This document shows positions 7,708 to 14,131 of a DNA stretch of 20,236 nucleotides, piece after piece. A program made the translations under genes and the position numbers. Position 1 is the first letter of the stretch; every line of letters starts with the position of its first letter. Where the stretch lies: assembly GCA_964541595.1 (NCBI GenBank), contig CAZIRO010000034.1, forward strand, positions 1 to 20,236. Reading direction: 5' to 3'. The notes under the pieces were generated by a model. It did not search any database. It worked only from the letters and a program-made list of their open reading frames with translations, and was not told the DNA's origin. The DNA comes from CAZIRO01 sp964541595 (lineage in GTDB: Bacteria; Acidobacteriota; HRBIN11).

Positions 7708-7930
7708 CTGAGATCGGGCCAGGTAATGAAACAGGAGACCCACCGGATCCACAGGTGTGCCGGTGGCCACCGGTCTCGGGTCTCAGGTCCCAGGTCTCAG
7801 GTCCCAGGTGTCGGGTGGCAGGTATTCAGGTGTCCGGGACGGAAGACAGGGGACGGGGCATCCCATGGGCCGGGGATATTGCGTGGCCGCATGGATACCC
7901 ACGGTGTCCCATTGCCCATCCCGATTCCAG
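7708..7930 (-). mobile_element. 223-bp MITE-like element with inverted-repeat ends and a heptamer array
   Basis: The left end 7708-7735 (CTGAGATCGGGCCAGG...) and the right end 7903-7930 (...CATCCCGATTCCAG) are inverted copies, 18 of 28 matching. The right end matches the left end of the element at 11023 better (about 23 of 28), with shared AATGGGACAC. Between the ends lie CCACCGG/CCGGTGG hairpin words (7740-7773) and a GGTNYCA tandem array (7772-7835). An open frame crosses the element by chance but encodes nothing recognisable. Orientation is assigned from the array, opposite to the copy at 11023-11207. No transposase is inside, so it would be non-autonomous. Confidence 0.6.
7772..7835 (+). 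repeat. Tandem array of about nine 7-bp units, GGTNYCA
   Basis: The units in order are GGTCTCG, GGTCTCA, GGTCCCA, GGTCTCA, GGTCCCA, GGTGTCG, GGTGGCA, an 8-bp GGTATTCA and GGTGTCC. Positions 1-3 are constant in every unit and variation concentrates at positions 4 and 5. The seven-base register rules out a coding origin. Confidence 0.85.
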
Positions 7931-7953
7931 GTGGATACGAATGTGAGGTGCGC

Positions 7954-8514
7954 GTGGATGAACCGTTACGTGTCAAAGGCGCGGTGATCCTGACGTCGCT
8001 CGCGTATATCGAACACCGATGGGGTGTTCCGGGTCGGGAACGCGTACTTGCGCGGATGACCCCGGCACAGACCGCTCTGCTGACGGTGGTGCATCCCGAC
8101 CGGTGGTATCCCCTGGATCTGTTGCTGGATCTGCTTCGGTGGGTGCAACGGGTTCTGGCAGCGGATCCGTCGTTTGCCCGTGCAATGGGTCGGTTCGCGT
8201 GCGATTACGGGATACATCGGTTTTATCGGTTTCTGCTCCGGGTTACGCCGATCCAGCGAGTTGTGCAACTGGCACCGGCGGTCTGGGCATCGTTTCATCG
8301 ACCGGGGCGGCTCGTCATCGTTGAAATGGCGCCCGACCGGGCGATCTTACGTGTCGAAGATTATCCGCACCGGTCCGAACTCTTCTGTGCCCGGATGATC
8401 GGCTGGATGGAACGGTGCATCGAACGGTCTGGCGCACGTATGTGTACCATTCACCATCCGGTATGTGTTGCCCGGATGGGGCTGTATTGCGAGTATACCG
8501 GCGCCTGGGTGTAA
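7954..8514 (+). CDS. Protein resembling the Myxococcus ~20-kDa TIGR02265/DUF2378 family
   Basis: A 186-residue soluble protein of unknown function. Seen: an N-terminal VKGAVILTSLAYIEHRWG, then RVLARMTPAQTALLTVVHPDRWYPLDLLLDLL, then a helical GRFACDYGIHRFYRFLLRVTP, and a C-terminal part with RLVIVEMAPDRAILRVEDYP and an acidic/Cys segment around GWMERCIE. This order, and the length of about 180 residues, resembles the TIGR02265 paralogous family of myxobacteria; the match is from memory and moderate. Start: GTG 7954 follows GAGGTG (7945-7950) and gives the family length. An ATG at 7891 lies inside the repeat element and has no ribosome site. The element separates the gene from its predicted promoter. 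Confidence 0.6.
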   Translation: MDEPLRVKGAVILTSLAYIEHRWGVPGRERVLARMTPAQTALLTVVHPDRWYPLDLLLDLLRWVQRVLAADPSFARAMGRFACDYGIHRFYRFLLRVTPIQRVVQLAPAVWASFHRPGRLVIVEMAPDRAILRVEDYPHRSELFCARMIGWMERCIERSGARMCTIHHPVCVARMGLYCEYTGAWV

Positions 8515-8731
8515 AAAACGTCGAAAACCCATCGGGAAACGGGGCTCCGTAGACCATGTGCGGGATACCGTCAGGATGGTCGGAACGGGAACGTTCCATA
8601 CGTATCGAGTGCGGTGCGTTCCGGGTGGCGCGGATGCCATCGGAATCGTACCGGGTCAACCGTGTAACCAGGCCCGTACCGGGACCTTTTGTCATCTTCC
8701 ATAGTGTGACCGGATCAGGAGGTCGGACCTG

Positions 8732-10948
8732 ATGATCCGAAAGTTGTTGTGTCGGCGACAGATACTCTGCTGCATATGCCTCGGTGTGGGTATCGTATAC
8801 GGAACGGCGTGCCAGCGTTCGAATACGCCGCCTCCCGGGGTGATTCTGGTGGTTCTGGACGCGGCACGGGCTGATCACTTTTCCGTATACGGCTACGATG
8901 AGCGCACCACGCCGCGTATCGATGCCATTGCCCGGGAGGCTGTCTGGTACCGGCGTGCGTATTCCATCGCCGATTTTACCATGGCATCAATCCTGTCCCT
9001 GTTGATGGGACAGTACACGGCAATGGCCCACTGGCCGGAGATCGGGACGTGGGAATGGCCGTTCATGTTGCCCCAACTCCTGCGCAAGCGGGGCGTGGAA
9101 ACCGGCTGGTTTACGCAGAGTTACCTGAATCCGCAAAACGGGTTCTTCATTCCGTTTGATTACACGTTTGCCCTGGAGTTCCGGTCCCAACCCGATCCGT
9201 TTCCACTCGTGCAGAAAGCCGTGCAGTGGATCCGATCACGCCGGCGGCCGTATTTTGTGTATATTCATATCCTGCCGCCGCACGCGCCGCGCGTTCCGCC
9301 CCTGCGGTACGCGCCACCGCTTCGAAACGGACGACCGCCACGGGTGGATTCGGCCATCTGGCTGACGACACGCACGCCGCTCCCGGACCCGTCCGCACGA
9401 TTGAAGGGACTGCAGTACTGGTATGACGCGAGCCTCCGGTGGGCGGATGCGGCGGTCGGGTGGCTTTACGACGCGTTACAGCGGACCGGTCATTTACGGA
9501 ACACATGGCTCATCATTACGGCGGATCACGGTGAGGCCCTGGGGGAGTATCAACTCTTTTTTCACGCCAGGGACGTGTACGAACCGTTTATTCACGTGCC
9601 CCTGATCGTGCGTGCACCGGAGGTGCTGTCGGTGCCGCCCGGCCCGCGATCCACTCTGGTTACGGTGCAGGACCTGTATCCGACCATTCTGGAGATTTTT
9701 CGTGTACCGGTACCGTTTTCCTCGCCGTTTCGGTCCATGGTGGCGTCTTTCTTCCATCCGGACGTGGCGGTGCGTCAGGAAGTTATCAGTTGCACGGTCG
9801 GATACCTGGCCTGCGCCTGGATTCGGGGACGGTTGAAAGTCATCGTACGCGCCAGGCACATGCAGATCACTCCCCCGCTGGATACGCGGCCGCGTGTTGA
9901 ACTGTATCGGTTGCCGGACGAACGTCCACTCGAGAGCAACCGCGCTGTATTTGAGCCGAAAAACGCACTGGCACTGGCAGCGCCGCTGTACAACTGGATA
10001 GCAACCAGGAAGTGGCATCGGGATACGGCTACCGTATCCGAACTGCTGAAACAACTGCAGGCACTCGGATACGTGCGGGCAGCGTTCTTCAAATTACACG
10101 TGCGTTTTCGCCTGGTGCCCACATGGCTTCCCTTCGACCGGTTGCGTGCCAGAGTGCAGGGCGTGACGGGGTTTTCCCTGGAATATGAACCCGCACGACC
10201 GGTGGTGATATTGCGTGTGACCAATCAAAGCCCCTTCGCCTGGCCGAGCCAGAACTGGCAAGATCAGGGGGGTGTGGTGTTGTTCACGACATGGGTCCGT
10301 CCGGACAACCAGAAGGTGCAGGGTAGCAGTCGACTGGTGGAAGACCTGTTACCGAATCAGACACAGGACCTGCCGATCCAGATTCCCGAAGCGTTGACTC
10401 CGGGGCGGTGGCAGCTCCGGGTGGCCGTCGGTCAACAGGGGCGACCGGAGACAGTCCCCATCGTCGATCACTACCCGGTGACCGTTCCCGAGATGCTGAC
10501 GCGGATCGGCAACGGGTGGTGGCGTCTGCGTGGCGATCGATTCGTTCTGGGACACCGGGCGTACTGGTTCTTCTACTTTCCGGCAAAACGTCGTCCATGT
10601 CTGGACATCCGGTTGCGGGTCCGTGCATTCGGACGCACGGTTCCCTGGGAGGTGAACACTTCCGAAGATGAACCCGTCTGGAAAGGGGAAATATCCGGCG
10701 AGCGGTGGCAGGACGTGGTGTTGCGGTTACGGGAACGGGACCGGGTGGCATGGACAGTGCTGGTCATGCAGTCGCTGGGCGGAGAAAAAATCGCGGCGGA
10801 GGTCTTCCCGGAGTTACCCCCGACGATGGAACTGTCCTCGGTGCTTTCGGTGCAGTTGCGTACCCCCGAGATCATATACTGTGATGGGCGACGTGTCACA
10901 CCGATAGACGCTCTCGCCTGGCGCAGTCCCGAAAAAAAGATCCCCTGA
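8732..10948 (+). CDS. Sulfatase-fold (alkaline phosphatase superfamily) lipoprotein with C-terminal beta domain
   Basis: A 738-residue protein. Residues 1-26 are a signal peptide followed by Cys27 (GTAC, a loose lipobox), so it is probably a lipoprotein. The catalytic domain spans about 35-330: VILVVLDAARADHF (metal Asp43), PHAPRVPP (His184), TADHGEALGE (Asp265, His266) and FFHARDVYEPFIHVPLIV (His278). At the nucleophile position the motif reads Phe-Thr-Met-Ala-Ser (Thr83) where sulfatases have Cys/Ser-x-Pro-Ser-Arg. A formylglycine sulfatase is therefore unlikely; a phospho-transferase or phosphodiesterase activity fits better. About residues 470-600 look like an immunoglobulin-like beta sandwich (LRVTNQSPFAWPS, LTPGRWQLRVAVGQQG), a type found beside envelope glycan enzymes. 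AGGAGG at 8717-8722 sets the start. It follows the previous gene by 217 bp with no clear terminator or promoter. Substrate unknown. Confidence 0.75.
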   Translation: MIRKLLCRRQILCCICLGVGIVYGTACQRSNTPPPGVILVVLDAARADHFSVYGYDERTTPRIDAIAREAVWYRRAYSIADFTMASILSLLMGQYTAMAHWPEIGTWEWPFMLPQLLRKRGVETGWFTQSYLNPQNGFFIPFDYTFALEFRSQPDPFPLVQKAVQWIRSRRRPYFVYIHILPPHAPRVPPLRYAPPLRNGRPPRVDSAIWLTTRTPLPDPSARLKGLQYWYDASLRWADAAVGWLYDALQRTGHLRNTWLIITADHGEALGEYQLFFHARDVYEPFIHVPLIVRAPEVLSVPPGPRSTLVTVQDLYPTILEIFRVPVPFSSPFRSMVASFFHPDVAVRQEVISCTVGYLACAWIRGRLKVIVRARHMQITPPLDTRPRVELYRLPDERPLESNRAVFEPKNALALAAPLYNWIATRKWHRDTATVSELLKQLQALGYVRAAFFKLHVRFRLVPTWLPFDRLRARVQGVTGFSLEYEPARPVVILRVTNQSPFAWPSQNWQDQGGVVLFTTWVRPDNQKVQGSSRLVEDLLPNQTQDLPIQIPEALTPGRWQLRVAVGQQGRPETVPIVDHYPVTVPEMLTRIGNGWWRLRGDRFVLGHRAYWFFYFPAKRRPCLDIRLRVRAFGRTVPWEVNTSEDEPVWKGEISGERWQDVVLRLRERDRVAWTVLVMQSLGGEKIAAEVFPELPPTMELSSVLSVQLRTPEIIYCDGRRVTPIDALAWRSPEKKIP

Positions 10949-10989
10949 TCGGGTATCGTGTCCCGCAGGTCCGGGGTCCGTATTTCGCC

Positions 10990-11047
10990 GTCCCATCGCC
11001 GGTTCGGATCTCGAGATGCATGCTGAGATCGAGACGGGAAATGGGAC
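10990..11047. terminator. 58-bp imperfect hairpin after the sulfatase-fold gene
   Basis: The left arm 10990-11012 (GTCCCAT...GATCTC) and the right arm 11025-11047 (GAGATCG...ATGGGAC) pair at about 17 of 23 positions around a loop containing ATGCATG. No T-run follows on either side, so it would not be a classical intrinsic terminator. The right arm is also the left end of the element at 11023, so the left arm may be a degenerate further copy of that end. Confidence 0.35.
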
Positions 11048-11207
11048 ACGGCGTGTCCCAGGGGAACCCGCGATATACCGTCAACCAGGATGCGCTGACA
11101 CCTGACACCTGGAACCTGACACCTGACACCCGGGACCTGAGACCTCCCCCCAGACCGCAGGCGTGCATGCAGTCCATCCCCTGTCCCATATCCTGTCCCG
11201 ATCCCAG
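11023..11207 (+). mobile_element. 185-bp MITE-like element, second copy
   Basis: The ends are 11023-11050 (CTGAGATCGAGACGGG, then AATGGGACAC) and 11180-11207 (CTGTCCCATATCCTG, then CCCGATCCCAG), inverted relative to each other. The interior carries a heptamer array at 11096-11144, a GTGTCCCAGGGG stretch after the left end, and a GTGCATGC word near the right end. The array reads TGACACC on the plus strand, the complement of GGTGTCA, so this copy is opposite to the one at 7708-7930. It fills most of the 392-bp gap between the sulfatase-fold gene and nuoJ. Confidence 0.6.
11096..11144 (-). repeat. Tandem array of seven exact 7-bp units (TGACACC on plus strand)
   Basis: The units are TGACACC, TGACACC, TGGAACC, TGACACC, TGACACC, CGGGACC and TGAGACC, without any spacing error. 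Read on the minus strand they are GGTNYCA/G, the same unit as the array at 7772-7835. Confidence 0.88.
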
Positions 11208-11219
11208 AAATGCATGTCG

Positions 11220-11248
11220 TTGACGGACCGGGCCGATTCCGATAGGAT
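11220..11248 (+). promoter_or_regulatory. Predicted sigma-70-type promoter for nuoJKLMN
   Basis: TTGACG (11220-11225, 5 of 6) and TAGGAT (11243-11248, 4 of 6) are 17 bp apart. The start near 11255 would give a leader of about 85 nt before nuoJ. It begins 12 bp after the end of the repeat element at 11023-11207, so the element has not disrupted it. Confidence 0.5.
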
Positions 11249-11340
11249 ACCTCCCTTGTTCCATCGTCGTGGGGGGCCCGGATGGCGCCGTCCGCTCGCC
11301 CTGATGCCATACCCATTGGATGCCAACCGGAGCGAAAACC

Positions 11341-11841
11341 GTGTGGCATATCATTGCTTTTGGGTTCTGTGCGGTCCTCGCGATCGTGAGTGCGTTCTGG
11401 GTCGTACTGGACCGACGCGCATTCTATTCCGGGCTGGCATTGAGCGTTGCCGTTCTGAGTACCGCCGGGTTGTTCGCACTGCTGGATGCCCCGTTTCTGG
11501 CCACTTTACAGGTACTCATTTACGCCGGTGCGGTCATTGTGCTGTTTCTGTTCGTCGTGTGGTTGCTCGGGATTTACCGGGAGGCCGAACTGCGGCTGCG
11601 CCGTCGCGGCATCATCGTGGGTGCACTCCTCCTGCTCGGTCTGATTGCGGTTTGGATCGCGCAGATCGCGCACGCACTCCAGATCATGACCCCCGGAAAA
11701 CTCGCGGATACGTCCAATGTGCGCGCATTCGGGTTGCGGTTGTTCGAGCGGTACGCGTTTCCGTTTGAACTGACATCGCTGTTTTTGTTGATTGCCCTGA
11801 TTGCCGCCATATATCTGGCGCGTCGTCAGGAGTCGTCATGA
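11341..11841 (+). CDS. nuoJ: NADH-quinone oxidoreductase subunit J
   Basis: A 166-residue membrane subunit of complex I (equivalent to mitochondrial ND6), sitting in the membrane arm near the quinone site. Seen: five hydrophobic segments and the family core LATLQVLIYAGAVIVLFLFVVWLL, the third helix with its pi-bulge tyrosine. The C-terminus ends in a last helix, FELTSLFLLIALIAAIYLARR. Start: GTG 11341 has GGAG (11329-11332) eight bases upstream; an in-frame ATG at 11320 has no ribosome site. First gene of a J-K-L-M-N operon; its stop overlaps nuoK by ATGA. Confidence 0.93.
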   Translation: MWHIIAFGFCAVLAIVSAFWVVLDRRAFYSGLALSVAVLSTAGLFALLDAPFLATLQVLIYAGAVIVLFLFVVWLLGIYREAELRLRRRGIIVGALLLLGLIAVWIAQIAHALQIMTPGKLADTSNVRAFGLRLFERYAFPFELTSLFLLIALIAAIYLARRQESS

Positions 11842-12161
11842 CGGCACACTGGTTACTCGCATACGTTATCGTGGGACTCACAATGTTTGCCATCGGTACG
11901 TTCGGATTTTTGCTGCGTCGGAATCTCATTGTCCTGTTCATGTGCATTGAACTCATGCTGAACGGTGTGAATATCGTCCTGGTGGCATTTGCACGGTTTC
12001 ACGGTCACGTCGACGGCCAGGTGGTGGCCAGTCTGATCATGGTACTTGCGGCGGCGGAAGCAGCGGTGGGGTTGGCCCTGCTCGTGTTGATTTTCCGGTC
12101 CCTGCAGACCATGGACGTCGAACAGTTGACCCGTCTGGGAGAAATCCCCTGGGAGGAGTGA
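11838..12161 (+). CDS. nuoK: NADH-quinone oxidoreductase subunit K
   Basis: A 107-residue, three-helix membrane subunit (ND4L equivalent) in the proton path of complex I. The two conserved membrane glutamates are visible: Glu36 in CIELMLNGVN and Glu71 or its neighbourhood in LAAAEAAVGLAL. The length is normal for the family. AGGAGT lies just upstream of ATG 11838, which overlaps the nuoJ stop by 4 bp. Confidence 0.96.
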   Translation: MTAHWLLAYVIVGLTMFAIGTFGFLLRRNLIVLFMCIELMLNGVNIVLVAFARFHGHVDGQVVASLIMVLAAAEAAVGLALLVLIFRSLQTMDVEQLTRLGEIPWEE

Positions 12162-12163
12162 GA

Positions 12164-14050
12164 GTGGCCGTATTGATCGCGCTCGTGTTGCTGTTTCCGC
12201 TGTTGAGTCTGATGGTGAATTTCGTGATGACCGTGTGGATGCCGCACCGCTGGCGTCCCGAATACGCCGGCTGGACGGCCACTGCGGGTCCGGGACTGTC
12301 GTTTCTCGCCGGTGTCGGCCTGTGCGTACTGGCGGTGCATGCGGGAGATACGTTCGGGGCGTGGCACCTGACCCTGTGGGACTGGATGCGCGTCGTCGGG
12401 TTTACGGGACCGTTCCGGTTTCACGTCGATGCCCTGACACTCGTCATGATCCTGACGGTTACCGGGATCGGTACCCTGATTCACGCGTATTCCGTGGAAT
12501 ACATGCGCAACGACCCCGGGGTCCGCCGGTACTTTGTGCTGCTCAACCTGTTTATCGTCATGATGTTGTTTCTCGTCATGGCAGACCATCTCGTGCTCAT
12601 GTTTGTCGGCTGGGAGGGTGTGGGCCTGTGTTCATACCTGCTCATCGCGCACTGGTTCGAACGGCCGTCCGCTGCCGATGCGGGCCGGAAAGCCTTTATC
12701 GTGAACCGTGTGGGAGATGCGGGATTTCTCATCGGTATCTTCATGCTCGGGATGCGTGCGGGGACCCTGCAGTGGGAGGGACTCGCAACATGGACCGCAC
12801 AGGGGGCAAACGCGTTCTGGATCACGCTCGCCGCGCTGGCATTGTTCATCGGGGCGACCGGAAAATCGGCGCAAATCCCGTTATACGTCTGGTTGCCGGA
12901 CGCGATGGAGGGCCCGACCCCGGTGAGTGCTCTCATTCATGCGGCCACGATGGTCACTGCCGGGGTGTACATGATCGTGCGGTTGCATTTCCTGTTCGAT
13001 CATGCGCCGGTGGTGCAGGGAATCGTCGTGGCCATCGGCGTGCTGACGGCACTGTACGCCGCCGTGGTTGCCCTTGCACAGACAGAAATGAAACGGATTC
13101 TGGCATTTTCCACGATCAGCCAGATCGGGTATATGTTCATCGGCGCGGGTCTCGGCGCCTATGTTGCTGCGATGTTTCATCTCGTGACGCATGCGTTTTT
13201 CAAAGCGCTGCTCTTTCTGGCAACGGGGAACGTGATGCATGCAACGGACAACGAACAGGACATCTGGCGGCTGGGTCGCCTTCGGGAACAGATGCCCACC
13301 ACCCATCGGCTGTTCTGGATCGGCGTGCTGGCGCTTGCGGGGCTGCCACCGCTGGCGGGATTTTTCAGTAAGGAAGCGATCCTCACCGCGGCATGGGCCG
13401 AACGACCGATCTTGTGGGCGCTCGCGTGGTTGACCGCGGGAGTGACAGCGTTGTATGCCGTTCGACTGGTGGCGGTTCCGTTTTTCCATCCGCGGTTGTC
13501 CCCCGGACATCCGCATGAACCATCGCCCGTCATGCAGTGGCCGCAATACGTGCTGGCCGGTGGAAGCGTGTTTGCGGGGCTGATCCTCGGATTTCCCGCG
13601 TATGGTGTACTGACACGGTTTCTGCACCCCTGGATGCGTCCGCATTCCGTGCCGCCGACAACAGAATGGGCGCTGTTCTTTGCGAGTACAGCCGTTGCGG
13701 TCGTTGGCGTGTGGATGGCCTGGACGGTTTACGTGCGACAGTGGGACCGCTGGCGGGAACGGTTGCATCGGTGGGAACCCGTACGGCATGCGCTGGAACA
13801 ACAGATCGGATGGAACACACTGTACGATCGGATCTTCGTGCGGCCGCTGTTCTGGTTGTCCGAACGGGTGGTGTTCCGTCTGCTGGACGTGCGGGTCATC
13901 GACGGGCTGCTGGATGGTACGGCGTTCGGACTCATGGCACTGTCCCGACGACTGTCCCGGGTGCAGACGGGCAATCTGAAAGTGTACGCGTACGGTATGC
14001 TGGTCGGGACCCTGATCCTTGTCGTGTATTTCTATCTGGTCACCCGATAG
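12164..14050 (+). CDS. nuoL: NADH-quinone oxidoreductase subunit L
   Basis: A 628-residue antiporter-like membrane subunit (ND5 equivalent), the distal proton pump of complex I. Seen: HAYSVEYMRNDPGVRRYF; the TM5 glutamate segment FVGWEGVGLCSYLLI; the TM7 lysine segment GATGKSAQIPLYVWLPDAMEGPTPVSALIHAATMV; AQTEMKRILAFSTISQIGYM; and FFSKEAIL. The C-terminal part has the long amphipathic lateral helix region (DGLLDGTAFGLMALSRRL) and a last TM helix. Start: GTG 12164 lies seven bases after GGAGG; GTG 12158 overlaps the nuoK stop but is only one base from that site. It is followed by a 75-bp gap, mostly featureless, before nuoM. Confidence 0.95.
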   Translation: MAVLIALVLLFPLLSLMVNFVMTVWMPHRWRPEYAGWTATAGPGLSFLAGVGLCVLAVHAGDTFGAWHLTLWDWMRVVGFTGPFRFHVDALTLVMILTVTGIGTLIHAYSVEYMRNDPGVRRYFVLLNLFIVMMLFLVMADHLVLMFVGWEGVGLCSYLLIAHWFERPSAADAGRKAFIVNRVGDAGFLIGIFMLGMRAGTLQWEGLATWTAQGANAFWITLAALALFIGATGKSAQIPLYVWLPDAMEGPTPVSALIHAATMVTAGVYMIVRLHFLFDHAPVVQGIVVAIGVLTALYAAVVALAQTEMKRILAFSTISQIGYMFIGAGLGAYVAAMFHLVTHAFFKALLFLATGNVMHATDNEQDIWRLGRLREQMPTTHRLFWIGVLALAGLPPLAGFFSKEAILTAAWAERPILWALAWLTAGVTALYAVRLVAVPFFHPRLSPGHPHEPSPVMQWPQYVLAGGSVFAGLILGFPAYGVLTRFLHPWMRPHSVPPTTEWALFFASTAVAVVGVWMAWTVYVRQWDRWRERLHRWEPVRHALEQQIGWNTLYDRIFVRPLFWLSERVVFRLLDVRVIDGLLDGTAFGLMALSRRLSRVQTGNLKVYAYGMLVGTLILVVYFYLVTR

Positions 14051-14131
14051 AACAACGTGCCCCGCTGCGGTTCATTGTGGGGATGATGACCCGGTGACAG
14101 GAACCTCGAATTTACAGCGAGGACGATGGAT

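Larger units (their letters stand above)
7701..7937. repeat. 7-bp direct repeats flanking the element (candidate target-site duplication)
   Basis: GTGGATA occurs at 7701-7707 and again at 7931-7937, immediately outside the two inverted-repeat ends. The shared word extends to CAGGTGGATAC (7698-7708 and 7928-7938) because the element ends contribute matching bases. Direct repeats at both borders are what transposition into a staggered cut leaves. Confidence 0.5.
11016..11216. repeat. 7-bp direct repeats flanking the second element
   Basis: ATGCATG lies at 11016-11022, touching the left end of the element, and at 11210-11216, two bases outside the right end. Extended to nine bases the flanks read AGATGCATG and AAATGCATG. 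ATGCAT is itself palindromic, which makes a chance match somewhat easier than for the first element. Confidence 0.45.

Noticed and set aside
7772..7835. Repeat array considered as CRISPR
   Set aside because: Units are 7 bp with no spacers, and no cas gene is near.
7630..7953. Longer start for the DUF2378-like protein, extending back through the repeat element
   Set aside because: The added residues are a translation of the heptamer array and inverted repeats, with no ribosome site; GTG 7954 has one and gives the family length.
8515..8731. Possible small gene or terminator between the DUF2378-like and sulfatase-fold genes
   Set aside because: Only a short palindrome GGAACGTTCC and CCCGTACCGGG were seen; no T-run, no convincing promoter, and the overlapping 79-codon frame lacks any recognisable feature.
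12235..13371. 378-codon frame inside nuoL
   Set aside because: Out-of-frame shadow; composition is Arg/Gly/Cys-rich without domains.
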